Part shown: one piece after another, positions 45,565 through 54,946 of the stretch
Position numbering within the stretch: the stretch's first letter is position 1
Layout: every line of letters starts with the position of its first letter
Assembly: GCF_031180965.1 (NCBI RefSeq)
Contig: NZ_JAPSLH010000004.1
Location: forward strand, 124,001 to 188,000
Source: Chelativorans sp.
GTDB lineage: Bacteria; Pseudomonadota; Alphaproteobacteria; Rhizobiales; Rhizobiaceae
DNA length: 64,000 bases
Direction: 5' to 3'
The notes under the pieces: generated by a model
Seen by the model: only the letters and a program-made list of their open reading frames with translations
Databases searched by the model: none
Told to the model about the DNA's origin: nothing
Translations under genes and position numbers: made by a program

Positions 45565-46122
45565 GTGCGAATTCTGAGCCATCTTGCCAGGGCTGCCGCG
45601 CTGGCCTTTGCCGGCCTGCTCCTGTGGAGCTGTACCGTTGTCGTCGAGGAGGAGCCGCGCTTTCCGCGTCCTCTGCCGCCTGATCGGCCGCAGATCTGCA
45701 CGCAACAGTATCAGCCCGTCTGCGCCGCGCGCGGCGACCGCCGCCGCACCTTCCCCAATGCCTGCATTGCCGATGCGGAGGGATATCGCCCCATCCATCC
45801 CGGCGAATGCCGAGCGGCGGGACCCAGCCTTCCGCCGCAAGTCTGCACGCGCGAATACCGGCCGGTCTGCGCCGTGCGCGGCGGGCGCGAGCGGAGCTTC
45901 CCCAACCCCTGCATGGCGGAAGCGGAAGGTTTCCGGCCCATCCATCCGGGCGAATGCCGGCCGCAATGGGGCGGCGGCCGTCCCCCGGCCAATGAACCGC
46001 AGTTCTGCACGCGCGAATATGCGCCCGTCTGCGGCGTGCGGGGAAATCGCATGCGCACCTTCGGAAATGCCTGCGAGGCCGATGCGGCCGACTACCGGAT
46101 CATCCGGCCGGGCGAGTGCTGA
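45565..46122 (+). CDS. Putative lipoprotein with three Kazal-like domains
   Basis: A 185-residue protein with a lipoprotein signal (GLLLWSC, Cys 23), a Pro-rich spacer and three similar repeats, each with four Cys: 45/53/67/82, 94/102/116/131 and 148/156/170/185. Each repeat reads CT-x-EY-x-PVC then a basic stretch, PN-x-C or GNAC, and ends PGEC. This matches the Kazal serine-protease inhibitor pattern without its last two Cys. An inhibitor on the cell surface is a fair guess. The GTG has GAGGAGGAGGG upstream. A GGAAC-N17-GGTT at 45498-45523 may be a stress promoter but deviates in its -10 part. Confidence 0.8.
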   Translation: MRILSHLARAAALAFAGLLLWSCTVVVEEEPRFPRPLPPDRPQICTQQYQPVCAARGDRRRTFPNACIADAEGYRPIHPGECRAAGPSLPPQVCTREYRPVCAVRGGRERSFPNPCMAEAEGFRPIHPGECRPQWGGGRPPANEPQFCTREYAPVCGVRGNRMRTFGNACEADAADYRIIRPGEC

Positions 46123-46134
46123 GGAAGGACCCAG

Positions 46135-46165
46135 GCCGAGGCGGAGACTCCGCTTCGGCTTTTTT
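46135..46165 (+). terminator. Intrinsic terminator after the Kazal-like gene
   Basis: GCCGAGGCGGA pairs with TCCGCTTCGGC (one G-T) around a 3-base loop and is followed by six T. It also lies close to the 3' end of the opposite prepilin peptidase gene. Confidence 0.85.
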
Positions 46166-46168
46166 CTC

Positions 46169-46690
46169 TTACAGAGCAGCGAGGCGCGCCATCGCCCACT
46201 GCATGAGCGGCGTCTGGCCATAGGAGATCAGCCCGCCGAGGCCGAGCGCAATGCCGTAGGGAACGCCGGTCTTCTCATTGGCGAAATGGCGCAGAAAGAG
46301 ATTGTTGCCCACCAACATCGAGAGGCTGGAGCTGCGGAATATCAAAAGTGCCAGGGTGAGTATTCCGCCGAGGAGAGCGGCAATCACCAGATAGCTCAGA
46401 AGGCCAAGACTGAATCCGAACCAGACGGATGTGGCGGCCATCAGCTTGGCATCCCCTCCCCCCATGCCGCCGATGGCAAAGAGGGTGAAGGTGACGGCGA
46501 GCACCGCCGCGCCGGCGGCAAGATGCATGCCGATCTCCGGCCAGGGCATGCCCGTGAGCGGCGCAAGGGCGGCGAAGGCCGCGACCAGCAGGACGGACAC
46601 GCGGTTGGCAATGGTCATGGAGACCATGTCGGACACCGCCGCGAAGACCATGCAGAAGGGGAAGGTAACGAGAACTGCTGCTTCAAGCAT
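46169..46690 (-). CDS. cpaA: Prepilin peptidase CpaA/TadV (A24 family)
   Basis: A 173-residue membrane peptidase with about five hydrophobic segments that matures Flp pilins. The aspartate pair is in AAVSDMVSMTIANR and GGMGGGDAKLMAA (the GxGD-type motif). ATG 46690 or GTG 46696 could start it; no clear ribosome site. It faces the Kazal-like gene and is followed on its upstream side by the pilin gene, so it may serve it. Confidence 0.92.
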   Translation of the reverse strand: MLEAAVLVTFPFCMVFAAVSDMVSMTIANRVSVLLVAAFAALAPLTGMPWPEIGMHLAAGAAVLAVTFTLFAIGGMGGGDAKLMAATSVWFGFSLGLLSYLVIAALLGGILTLALLIFRSSSLSMLVGNNLFLRHFANEKTGVPYGIALGLGGLISYGQTPLMQWAMARLAAL

Positions 46691-46791
46691 GGCCACAATC
46701 CGCGGGGAACCTCGACCAGACTAGCCGTTCCGGCTTAACCGTCGGTGAAGCGCCGACGAAAAGCTCGCGCATTGCAAGTGGCCTTCTCCAA

Positions 46792-46825
46792 TAAAAAGGC
46801 CGCCTGCTGTACCGCAAGCGGCCTT
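46792..46825 (-). terminator. Terminator after the Flp pilin gene
   Basis: On the minus strand AAGGCCGC/GCGGCCTT pair around a 14-base loop and are followed by a run of five T. It lies about 20 bases after the pilin stop, separating it from cpaA. Confidence 0.8.
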
Positions 46826-46845
46826 GTTGACGTGTCGCGATCGAA

Positions 46846-47028
46846 TTAGCTCGTGGGCACCGTCACGTTAAGCCTGTTCGCGATATTGGTGAAAAGGGTG
46901 CCCAGCCGGGCGCCCATTAGGCCCGCGCCAGCGATAATGGCTACCGCCACCAGCGCGGCGATCAGGCCATACTCGATGGCGGTGGCGCCGGACTCATCCT
47001 TTAGGAAACGTGCGAAAAGCTTGGACAT
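46846..47028 (-). CDS. Flp family type IVb pilin
   Basis: A 60-residue pilin precursor: short basic leader MSKLFARFLKDESG, then the Flp motif ATAIEYGLIAALVAVAIIAGA, where cleavage occurs after Gly and Glu5 and Tyr6 of the mature form are present. AGGAGT lies seven bases upstream. It has its own terminator, so it can be made far above the level of cpaA. Confidence 0.95.
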   Translation of the reverse strand: MSKLFARFLKDESGATAIEYGLIAALVAVAIIAGAGLMGARLGTLFTNIANRLNVTVPTS

Positions 47029-47310
47029 TGGAGAACTCCTTCACTCCGGATTAACAGCACTCCGTCGACATTCTCTCTGGCGTCGATCGGATGGGCGGGA
47101 ACCTATCCGGCTGCTGTTGCAACGACCTTAAGAAATACTGTTACTGAACCGTTTAGTGCCTGCTTCGATTGTGTCGGTTAACGAGCCGATAAGAACAGAT
47201 TTGATCGGACGCCGGTCTTCCTGCGAACAGAACACACCTGTCGCGTCTTAATCACTGTTTAACCACTCCGTTTGATATTTCGTTCAGGGTTCAGCGGGGG
47301 TGGCAACGCA

Positions 47311-47727
47311 ATGCGTTCTCGTGACAAAGTCATTGCCGTGGCGGCTTTGCTGGCCTTCGCCGCCTTTTCGGCCCCCACTTATGCCGAAAGCATCCGCCTG
47401 GTGATGAACCAAGCCAAGATCATCAAGCTCGCCCGGCCGGCGGATACGGTTGTGATCGGCAATTCGCAAATTGCCGACGCGACCGTCCAGGATTCCACAA
47501 CCATCGTGCTTACGGGGAAAGGTTTTGGCGTCACGAATGTCGTGGTGCTCGACCTGGATGGACAGCCAGTCATGGATGAGCAGGTGGTGGTCTCGCGCCA
47601 GACGGTGGATTCCGTGCGCGTCTATCGCCGGGCGGCGGTGCAGACCCTGTCCTGCACCCCGTTCTGCGAGAGCTCCTACAAGAGCGAAGCGGAACGCGCC
47701 TCGGAAGCGGAGATGAGCGGCCAGTGA
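47311..47727 (+). CDS. Pilus assembly protein, CpaC N-terminal domain only
   Basis: A 138-residue exported protein with a signal peptide (cleavage after SAPTYAES). The mature part LARPADTVVIGNSQIADATVQD, VLTGKGFGVTNVVVLD and QVVVSRQTVD is the domain that precedes the secretin in CpaC/RcpA, here without the secretin. It ends with two Cys (LSCTPFCESS). A helper of an outer-membrane pilus pore is likely. It is divergent from the pilin gene. Confidence 0.88.
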   Translation: MRSRDKVIAVAALLAFAAFSAPTYAESIRLVMNQAKIIKLARPADTVVIGNSQIADATVQDSTTIVLTGKGFGVTNVVVLDLDGQPVMDEQVVVSRQTVDSVRVYRRAAVQTLSCTPFCESSYKSEAERASEAEMSGQ

Positions 47728-47848
47728 TCCTCCGCAACTCCGCACCGGACGTAAACGAATTGTACAGGGCAACCGCTTAATTCTATCGACCCCGCAAAGA
47801 GGAAGGCAACCAGGCCAGTCTTACTCCGTGCGGATGAGGGGTCGGGGC

Positions 47849-48421
47849 ATGGGACTTCAAGCTGAGTCAGAAATGCCGCGCGGCGAGCCGGAGGGGCTCG
47901 CACGCCGCTTCTGCAGGGAGCGTAGCGGAGCAACCGCCATCGAGTTCGCCATTCTCGCCCTCCCCTTCTTCCTGGTGCTGTTCGCTATCCTGGAAACCAG
48001 CCTATCCCTGGTGGCGCAGCAACTGATGACCAGCGCAACCGAAGATGTCGCCCGGCAGTTCCGCACCGGCCAGCTGCGCGCGGGCGACCTTACCGCGGAG
48101 AGTGTGCGGGACCGCCTCTGCGAGCGCATGGGCCTGCTCTTCCCCAGTAATTGCCCAGGACTGCGCGTCGATCTGCAGAGTTTTCGGACGTTTGCCGAGG
48201 CCGCCGCCGTGTTCGACGGCCCGGTGGTGCCGGAACAGTTCAGGTTCGATCCCGGTGAAGCCGAGGAAAAGAACGTGCTGCGCGTCTTTTATTTCTGGCC
48301 GGTGATCACGGACATCATGCGCGAAAGCATGTCCAACCTGCCGGACGGCAATACGCTGCTTTTCGCCACGCAGACCTGGCAGAACGAGCCGTTCACCCCG
48401 CCAGTTTCGCAAAACGAGTAG
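47849..48421 (+). CDS. TadE/TadG-family protein
   Basis: A 190-residue pseudopilin-like protein: ERSGATAIEFAILALPFFLVLFAILE is the TadE signature with the membrane helix, followed by a periplasmic domain (SVRDRLCERMGLLF). It probably forms part of the Tad pilus envelope machinery. Start at ATG 47849. It precedes a second TadE-like gene by five bases, so they form an operon. Confidence 0.93.
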   Translation: MGLQAESEMPRGEPEGLARRFCRERSGATAIEFAILALPFFLVLFAILETSLSLVAQQLMTSATEDVARQFRTGQLRAGDLTAESVRDRLCERMGLLFPSNCPGLRVDLQSFRTFAEAAAVFDGPVVPEQFRFDPGEAEEKNVLRVFYFWPVITDIMRESMSNLPDGNTLLFATQTWQNEPFTPPVSQNE

Positions 48422-48426
48422 CGCCC

Positions 48427-49053
48427 ATGGCCGCGGTGAACACAAAAATGCTGCGGCTGGGATTGCGCATCGCGCAACAGCTCCGCGCCTTCGCTGCGGA
48501 AAGGCGGGGCGTTGCCGCCTTGGAGTTCGCGCTGGTCGTGCCGCTGATGCTCGGGCTCTATTTCCTCACCATGGAGTTCTCCCAGGCCCTGGAGACCAAC
48601 AGCAAGGTGAGCCGCGTGGCAAGCCAGGTGGCCGACCTCGTAGCCCAGCAGCCGGCGATGACCGTCGGCGAGCTCAGGGGCATCATGGAACTGAGCGAAG
48701 CGGCCCTCCAGCCTTATCGGCGCAGCGGTCTTGCCATCACCGTCACGGCCATCCAGGTCACCTTCGCGGCTCCGTTGGAAGGGCGGGTTGTCTGGTCGCA
48801 GGTCTTCGCCGATGGGCAAATCCGCGACGCGGAGCAGCCTGGCAGGCGCACCGAGGTACCGGAGAGCCTGCTCGTACCTGGCATCTTCCTCATTCGCGCG
48901 GAAGCGCGGCTGCACTATCTGCCGCTCATCGTCTGGGCCGCCGGGGCGAAGGATGCGCTGGGGCTGACCGCCGCCTTCGACCAGATCAGCATGGGCGAGC
49001 GCTATTATCTGCGTCCGCGGCAGACTCCCACTATTCCCTGCTCCGACTGCTAG
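48427..49053 (+). CDS. TadE/TadG-family protein
   Basis: A 208-residue paralogue of the upstream gene: [31 protein letters not shown] is the TadE-like helix; the rest is periplasmic, ending TIPCSDC with two Cys. It starts five bases after the previous stop and is 64 bases before deoB. The large Tad genes (cpaB, cpaE, cpaF, tadB) are not in the window. Confidence 0.92.
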   Translation: MAAVNTKMLRLGLRIAQQLRAFAAERRGVAALEFALVVPLMLGLYFLTMEFSQALETNSKVSRVASQVADLVAQQPAMTVGELRGIMELSEAALQPYRRSGLAITVTAIQVTFAAPLEGRVVWSQVFADGQIRDAEQPGRRTEVPESLLVPGIFLIRAEARLHYLPLIVWAAGAKDALGLTAAFDQISMGERYYLRPRQTPTIPCSDC

Positions 49054-49117
49054 TTTGCCTGGCGATTGCCAAGCGTTCTCGGCCCGCCTATCTCTGAGCG
49101 CAAAGGATACCCCGCTG

Positions 49118-50350
49118 ATGGCGCGCGCCTTTCTTTTCGTTCTCGATTCCTTCGGCATCGGCCATGCGCCGGACGCGGCGCGCTTCGGAGATGAAGGCGC
49201 GGACACGCTTGGGCATATTGAGGCGGCCTGCGCGGCCGGGAAGGCCGACCGCAGCGGTGTCCGAATGGGGCCGCTTCGCCTGCCGCATATGCGGGCGCTC
49301 GGCCTCGGCGCCGCCGCGGCGCTCGCGGCAGGCAGCGGGATCGACCCTGCCTTCCGGCCGATCGGCTTCTACGGGGCGGCTGAGGAGCGCTCCAGCGGCA
49401 AGGATACGCCCTCCGGCCATTGGGAGATCGCCGGCGTGCCCGTGCCGTTCGAGTGGGGCTACTTCCCCGAAACGGTCCCGACCTTTCCCAGTGAATTGAC
49501 GGAGAGGCTTGTGGCCGAGGCAGATCTCCCGGGTGTCATCGGCAATTGCCACGCCTCGGGAACGGAGATCATCGCCAAGCTGGGCGAAGAGCATATCCGC
49601 ACGCGAAAGCCCATCTGCTACACCTCGGCCGATTCGGTGTTCCAGATCGCCGCGCATGAGAAGCATTTCGGGCTGGAACGGCTTTACCGCGTCTGCGAAA
49701 TCGCGCGGCGTCTGGTGGACGAATACAAGATCGGCCGGGTCATCGCGCGCCCGTTCCTCGGCGAAAGCGCGGCCGATTTCGAGCGCACACCCAATCGCCG
49801 CGACTATGCCGTGCCGCCCCCCGAGCCGACCCTGCTCGACCGGGTCAAAGCTGCCGGCGGGCGGGTGATCGGGATGGGCAAGATCGGCGATATCTTTGCC
49901 CATCAGGGCGTCACCGAGGTGCGCAAGGCCCCCGGCAACATGGCGCTCTTCGACGCCACGCTGGAAGCCATCGACGATGCTCGGCACGGGGATCTCGTCT
50001 TCGCAAATTTCGTCGACTTCGACACGCTTTTTGGCCACCGGCGCGATGTGGCCGGGTATGCCGCGGCCCTCGAAGTCTTCGATGCCCGCCTGCCCGAACT
50101 CTTCGCCAAGCTGCGAGAGGGCGATCTTCTGGTCATCACTGCCGATCACGGCTGCGATCCCACCTGGAAGGGCACCGACCACACGCGCGAGCGTGTCCCC
50201 ATCCTGGGGACCGGGCCGGGATTTCCCAAGGGTTCGGTCGGCGTGCGGGAAAGCTTCGCCGATATCGGCGAGACCCTGGCCGAGCATCTCGGCCTTGCGT
50301 CCGGTCCACACGGCCGCTCATTCCTGGGCGCGATAGGCGGAAATGCCTGA
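49118..50350 (+). CDS. deoB: Phosphopentomutase
   Basis: A 410-residue metal-dependent enzyme of the alkaline-phosphatase superfamily that interconverts ribose-1- and ribose-5-phosphate (and deoxy forms) in nucleoside salvage. Metal motifs: [30 protein letters not shown] with the phosphoryl-accepting Thr, [14 protein letters not shown] and [28 protein letters not shown] precedes the ATG. Its last codons overlap mutM by 8 bases. Confidence 0.96.
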   Translation: MARAFLFVLDSFGIGHAPDAARFGDEGADTLGHIEAACAAGKADRSGVRMGPLRLPHMRALGLGAAAALAAGSGIDPAFRPIGFYGAAEERSSGKDTPSGHWEIAGVPVPFEWGYFPETVPTFPSELTERLVAEADLPGVIGNCHASGTEIIAKLGEEHIRTRKPICYTSADSVFQIAAHEKHFGLERLYRVCEIARRLVDEYKIGRVIARPFLGESAADFERTPNRRDYAVPPPEPTLLDRVKAAGGRVIGMGKIGDIFAHQGVTEVRKAPGNMALFDATLEAIDDARHGDLVFANFVDFDTLFGHRRDVAGYAAALEVFDARLPELFAKLREGDLLVITADHGCDPTWKGTDHTRERVPILGTGPGFPKGSVGVRESFADIGETLAEHLGLASGPHGRSFLGAIGGNA

Positions 50351-51236
50351 GCTGCCCGAGGTGGAAACGGTCCGGCGCGGGCTTGCGCCGGTGATGGAGG
50401 GCTCGCGCATCCTGCGCGTGGAGCAGCGCCGGAAGGATCTGCGCTTTCCTTTTCCTGCCGGATTCTCCAGCCGCGTGGCCGGGCGCGCCGTAACGGGTCT
50501 CGGCCGCCGGGCCAAGTACCTGCTCATCCATATGGAAGACGGCGCGGTGCTGATCTGCCATCTCGGAATGTCCGGCTCCTTCCGCGTGGAGGAAGGCGAG
50601 GCGGAGCAGGTGGTTGGCGAGTTCCACTATTCCCGTTTGAAGGATGACAAGCACGATCACGTGGTCTTCCACCTGGAAAAGGCAGACGGCGCAAGGGCGC
50701 GCGTAATCTACAATGACCCGCGCCGTTTCGGTTTCATGCTCATAACCGACGCGGCGGATCTCAACACCCACCCGCTCCTTGCGGGACTTGGGGTGGAGCC
50801 GACCGGCAACGAGCTCGACGGCGCGCTGCTTGCAAAGCTTCTTGCCGGCAAGCGCACGCCACTGAAAGCCGCGCTGATGGACCAGCGCGTCGTGGCCGGG
50901 CTCGGCAACATCTATGTCTGCGAGGCGCTTTGGCGCGCCGGGCTTTCGCCGCGGCGCCTTGCGGGGACCCTCGCCGCCCAAGGCGGAAAGCCGACCGAGC
51001 GGAGCTCCCGGCTGGCCGAAGCGGTGCGCAACGTCATCGCGGACGCGATCGCCGCGGGCGGCTCGTCGCTCAGGGATTACGTGCAGGCGGACGGCTCGCT
51101 CGGCTATTTCCAGCACCGGTTCAATGTCTACGACCGCGAGGGGGAGCGCTGCCGAAAGGACGGCTGTTCCGGGACGGTCCGCCGCATCGTGCAGGGCGGC
51201 CGTTCCACCTTCTATTGCCCCGCCTGCCAGCGCTAG
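50343..51236 (+). CDS. mutM: Formamidopyrimidine-DNA glycosylase
   Basis: A 297-residue repair glycosylase removing 8-oxoguanine. [13 protein letters not shown] supplies the catalytic Pro and Glu, then the helix-two-turn-helix ([17 protein letters not shown]) and the C-terminal zinc finger with four Cys (CRKDGC and YCPAC). It overlaps deoB. In Rhizobiales mutM commonly lies before the enoyl-CoA hydratase, rpsT and dnaA, as here. Confidence 0.97.
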   Translation: MPELPEVETVRRGLAPVMEGSRILRVEQRRKDLRFPFPAGFSSRVAGRAVTGLGRRAKYLLIHMEDGAVLICHLGMSGSFRVEEGEAEQVVGEFHYSRLKDDKHDHVVFHLEKADGARARVIYNDPRRFGFMLITDAADLNTHPLLAGLGVEPTGNELDGALLAKLLAGKRTPLKAALMDQRVVAGLGNIYVCEALWRAGLSPRRLAGTLAAQGGKPTERSSRLAEAVRNVIADAIAAGGSSLRDYVQADGSLGYFQHRFNVYDREGERCRKDGCSGTVRRIVQGGRSTFYCPACQR

Positions 51237-51274
51237 GCTATGCCGGAGTACAACCGAACCGAAGGGCGATGCGC

Positions 51275-52048
51275 ATGGCTTATGAGACGATCCTGGTCGA
51301 GACGCGGGGGCGTGTCGGCCTTATTACCCTCAATCGCCCGAAGGCGCTGAATGCGCTGAATTCCAAGCTGCTCGAGGAGCTTGTCGCCGCTGCCGAGGCG
51401 TTCGACGCGAACCAACGGATCGGTGCGATCGTCATCACCGGTTCTGAAAAGGCTTTCGCCGCCGGCGCCGACATCAAGGAGATGCAGAGCAAGTCCTTCA
51501 TCGACGCCTATATGGAGGACCTCTTCGCCGGCTGGGAGCGGCTGACGCGCGTCCGCAAGCCGGTGATCGCTGCCGTGGCGGGCTATGCGCTCGGCGGCGG
51601 CTGCGAGCTCGCCATGATGTGCGATTTCATCATCGCCGCCGACAGTGCGAAATTCGGTCAGCCCGAAATCACGCTCGGCGTCATGCCCGGCATGGGCGGG
51701 TCGCAGCGCCTCACCCGGTTCGTCGGCAAGTCGAAGGCCATGGAGATGTGCCTCACGGGGCGCATGATGGATGCGCAGGAGGCGGAGCGCTGCGGCCTCG
51801 TCTCCCGTGTGGTACCGGCCGGCGAGCTCATCGAGGAGGTGCTGGAGGTCGCGGCCAAGATCGCCGACTTCTCGATGCCTGCCGTGATGATGACGAAGGA
51901 GGCGGTCAACCGCTCATACGAGACCACGCTTTCTGAGGGGTTGCGCTTCGAGCGACGGTTGTTCCATTCCATGTTCGCGCTGGACGACCAGAAGGAGGGC
52001 ATGGCCGCCTTCGCGGAAAAGCGCTCCGCGCAATTCCGCAACCGTTGA
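51275..52048 (+). CDS. Enoyl-CoA hydratase
   Basis: A 257-residue crotonase-fold enzyme that hydrates trans-2-enoyl-CoA in fatty-acid oxidation. It has [30 protein letters not shown] (oxyanion hole), [15 protein letters not shown] and [18 protein letters not shown] with the two catalytic acidic residues. ATG 51275 has GAAGGG eight bases upstream. Length is standard. It lies between mutM and rpsT on the same strand. Confidence 0.95.
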   Translation: MAYETILVETRGRVGLITLNRPKALNALNSKLLEELVAAAEAFDANQRIGAIVITGSEKAFAAGADIKEMQSKSFIDAYMEDLFAGWERLTRVRKPVIAAVAGYALGGGCELAMMCDFIIAADSAKFGQPEITLGVMPGMGGSQRLTRFVGKSKAMEMCLTGRMMDAQEAERCGLVSRVVPAGELIEEVLEVAAKIADFSMPAVMMTKEAVNRSYETTLSEGLRFERRLFHSMFALDDQKEGMAAFAEKRSAQFRNR

Positions 52049-52171
52049 CGCGCCCGGCCGCCTCGACTATAAGCCGCCTCGACTGAGGTGGCCGCTGGCT
52101 GCCCTTTTGTTTTGTGCCGAGAGGTCTGCCTAACGGTAGGTCCGGCAGTCACTTGAAACGAGAGAGGAATT

Positions 52172-52438
52172 ATGGCCAACACCACTTCGGCCAAGAAGGC
52201 GGTGCGCAAGATCGCCCGCCGCACCGAGATCAACAAGTCACGCCGTTCGCGCGTCCGCACCTTCATCCGCAAGGTCGAGGAAGCAATCGCAGCGGGCGAC
52301 AAGTCTGCTGCGGAGACCGCCCTCAGGGCCGCACAGCCGGAATTGATGCGCGCCGCCACCAAGGGCGTTGTGCATAAGAACACCGCTTCGCGGAAGGTTT
52401 CGCGACTCGCCCAGCGCGTCAAGTCCCTGAACGCCTAA
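52172..52438 (+). CDS. rpsT: 30S ribosomal protein S20
   Basis: An 88-residue, very basic helical protein of the small subunit: [37 protein letters not shown] and [20 protein letters not shown] are the family blocks. GAGAGGAA precedes the ATG. A terminator follows 20 bases after its stop. It is next to dnaA, as in most Rhizobiales. Confidence 0.98.
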   Translation: MANTTSAKKAVRKIARRTEINKSRRSRVRTFIRKVEEAIAAGDKSAAETALRAAQPELMRAATKGVVHKNTASRKVSRLAQRVKSLNA

Positions 52439-52458
52439 GCTCTCCAGCTTCATTTCGG

Positions 52459-52483
52459 CCCGGCTCGTTTCGGCCGGGTTTTT
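52459..52483 (+). terminator. Terminator after rpsT
   Basis: Stem CCCGGC/GCCGGG with an 8-base loop, followed by five T. It isolates rpsT from the dnaA control region. Confidence 0.8.
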
Positions 52484-53221
52484 CTTTGCCGAGCAACGAG
52501 TTGACCTCGCGTGCGATGCGCCCGCGAGGCGCTTGTTTTTGTTTGCCGGCATGCTTTCCCACGGCGTTAGGAAAAGTGTCACACTGGCGCGAGTGCCAGG
52601 GTGGCCGCCATTCAGAATTCCCGTTTTGGGTCAGTAATTTACAGGAGTTTATCCACAGGTAGTTACCACCGCGCCCCGAGGCCAAGGGGCCCGCCGATGT
52701 CAAGCAGATTTTTTGAGTTTGTGCGCATTTTTTCCCGCCCGCCGGGCTGCTGGCAAAAGCATCTGGAATCAAAACGGCTTAACGCATCCACCACTCGCTG
52801 CGGTGTTGTCGCAAAGCCTCATGGCGGCCTCATTGATGAAAAAACCGTTAGTCGCGCCCTTGCCCTGTCCGCACGAATTTCGGTAATGTTCGCTTATCGC
52901 AAGGGCAAGCGTGAGCGCCCCAAAAAACCAGACAAAACGGGCTTCTGCGGCGCGGAGAAATTCGTGCACGGGTAACGTTTGTTCTCGCGAGACAGTGGGC
53001 CAAGATCATGTCTTGGAGAGGGGTTTGCGGTCGAGCCGAGGCTGGGCGCCGTCAGGTGGGATTCAGCCACGATAGGGCAAAAACTCAGCCCAGTATTGAG
53101 CGTGCGGAGGTGCGTGAGAGAGCATCGGGTGCCAACACGAGTGTCGACGGGCGGGGCGACATCATGCGGCTGTTCAGCACTGCCCGTTTGAAAAAGACTT
53201 TATTTTAACAGGGACAAAAGA
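52484..53221 (+). promoter_or_regulatory. Long control region upstream of dnaA
   Basis: About 740 bases without a convincing gene. It has one perfect DnaA box (52649-52657), two GANTC sites for the CcrM methylase (52766-52770 and 53060-53064), and a T-rich tract (52707-52735). A small hairpin CTGGC/GCCAG lies near 52583-52598. Short open frames are present but lack ribosome sites. The likely role is cell-cycle control of dnaA; the chromosomal origin of Rhizobiales is usually elsewhere, by hemE. Confidence 0.6.
52649..52657 (+). promoter_or_regulatory. DnaA box (perfect consensus)
   Basis: TTATCCACA, the high-affinity DnaA-binding 9-mer, lies 565 bases before the dnaA start. It may serve autoregulation. 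A one-mismatch box, TTATCCCCA, is at 54784-54792 between dnaA and dnaN. Confidence 0.7.
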
Positions 53222-54754
53222 ATGCAAAGCGGCGTTGAGAGGGAAATTGGGGGAGGGTTTTCTTTTCGCAGCCCTGGAGATCACGGCGAACAGGCCGAGA
53301 CCTCCGATCAGGCGGCGGCGGTCTTCGAGCGCGTCAGGGCGCAATTGAAAGCCCGGCTGGGCACCGAGGTATATTCCAGCTGGTTCGGGAGGATGAAGCT
53401 TGCGGAAACATCCAAGGGTGTCGTCCGCATTTCCGTTCCCACCGCGTTCCTGAGGGCCTGGATCAACGGCCACTATCTTGATCTGATCACCGAGATCTGG
53501 AAGGCGGAGGACCGCTCGGTCCTCAAAGTAGAGATCGTGGTGCGCACCGCCACCCGCGCCTTGCCCACCAAAGCCGAGATCAAGCCGGGGCCGGTCCGGA
53601 AAGCGGGGGCCCAGCCGCAGACCGCGCTCGCAACGGGGGTCATCAACGGGGCGCGGATCGCCACCCTTCCGACCGCCAAACTCGAGCAGGCGCCGCGGCC
53701 GAGCATGTTCGGCTCGCCACTCGACAGCCGCTACACTTTTGAATCCTTCATTGAGGGGGCGTCGAACCGCGTTGCTTGCGCGGCAGCCCGCACGGTTGCG
53801 GAATCGGCAGCCAGCGCGGTGCGCTTCAACCCGCTCTTCCTGCATGCGTCGGTGGGGCTCGGCAAAACCCATCTCCTGCAGGCGATTGCCGCAGCCTCGC
53901 TCGCGCGGCGGCCGCAGTCGCGCGTCGTCTATCTCACGGCGGAGTATTTCATGTGGCGCTTCGCCACAGCCATCCGCGACAACAATGCGCTGACGCTGAA
54001 GGAGCAGCTGCGCGACATCGATCTCCTCATCATCGACGACATGCAGTTCCTGCAGGGCAAGTCGATCCAGAACGAGTTCTGCCACCTCCTGAACATGCTG
54101 CTCGACAGTGCCCGGCAGGTGGTGGTCGCCGCCGACAGGCCGGCCTCGGAGCTGGAGTCCCTGGAGCCGCGCGTGAAGTCGCGCCTCAATGGCGGCGTAT
54201 CGCTCGAGATCATGTCACCGGATTATGAGCTGCGGCTCGCCATCCTCAAACAGCGGCTTGCAGCAACGCGCGCCGAAGACCCATCTCTCAACATTCCGCA
54301 GGAAGTGCTCGAGCATGTGGCGCAGGTGGTGACCGGCAGCGGCCGCGAGCTCGAAGGCGCGTTCAACCAACTCGTGTTCCGCCATTCCTTCGAACCGCAG
54401 ATCACGCTCGACCGCATCGACGAGATCCTCGGCCCAGTCTGCCGCACGGGCGAACCCCGGCGCGTACGCATCGAGGACATCCAGCGCATCGTGGCGCGGC
54501 ACTACAACGTCTCCAAGACGGAGCTGCTCTCAAACCGGCGCACCCGCTCGATCGTCAAACCACGGCAGGTGGCGATGTACCTCGCGAAGGTGCTGACCCC
54601 GCGCTCACTGCCCGAGATCGGGCGCCGCTTCGGCGGCCGCGACCATACGACGGTGCTGCATGCGGTGCGCAAGATCGAAGGCATGTCGGGGGACGACAAG
54701 CAACTCGCCCAGGAACTCGAGCTCCTCAAAAGGCTGATCAGCGAGCAAGCATGA
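53222..54754 (+). CDS. dnaA: Chromosomal replication initiator DnaA
   Basis: A 510-residue initiator. Domain I includes [20 protein letters not shown] and domain II is a variable linker. Domain III has the AAA+ motifs [16 protein letters not shown] and [13 protein letters not shown]. Domain IV ends with the DnaA-box-binding signature [24 protein letters not shown] lies eight bases before the ATG. A long control region with a DnaA box is upstream; dnaN follows after 190 bases. Confidence 0.98.
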   Translation: MQSGVEREIGGGFSFRSPGDHGEQAETSDQAAAVFERVRAQLKARLGTEVYSSWFGRMKLAETSKGVVRISVPTAFLRAWINGHYLDLITEIWKAEDRSVLKVEIVVRTATRALPTKAEIKPGPVRKAGAQPQTALATGVINGARIATLPTAKLEQAPRPSMFGSPLDSRYTFESFIEGASNRVACAAARTVAESAASAVRFNPLFLHASVGLGKTHLLQAIAAASLARRPQSRVVYLTAEYFMWRFATAIRDNNALTLKEQLRDIDLLIIDDMQFLQGKSIQNEFCHLLNMLLDSARQVVVAADRPASELESLEPRVKSRLNGGVSLEIMSPDYELRLAILKQRLAATRAEDPSLNIPQEVLEHVAQVVTGSGRELEGAFNQLVFRHSFEPQITLDRIDEILGPVCRTGEPRRVRIEDIQRIVARHYNVSKTELLSNRRTRSIVKPRQVAMYLAKVLTPRSLPEIGRRFGGRDHTTVLHAVRKIEGMSGDDKQLAQELELLKRLISEQA

Positions 54755-54946
54755 GGCGCGCGGCAGGAGGGGCACCTTAAGCGTTATCCCCAGGATGCCC
54801 GCGGAAATCGGCCTCGGCCGTTTCGCGGGCTTGCGTTCCGCCTGAATTTACTGTCAGTTTGCGCAAATCCAGCGTGTAGAGCGGCGTTGCGAGCGGGGTA
54901 TCGCCCGCAATGCATCCACTCTTCATCCAGGCGAGATTCACAGGTT

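Noticed and set aside
52769-52969. 66-codon minus-strand frame upstream of dnaA
   Set aside because: No ribosome site or recognisable sequence.
52484-53221. Chromosomal replication origin
   Set aside because: Only one perfect DnaA box is present, and in Rhizobiales the origin usually lies near hemE, which is absent here.
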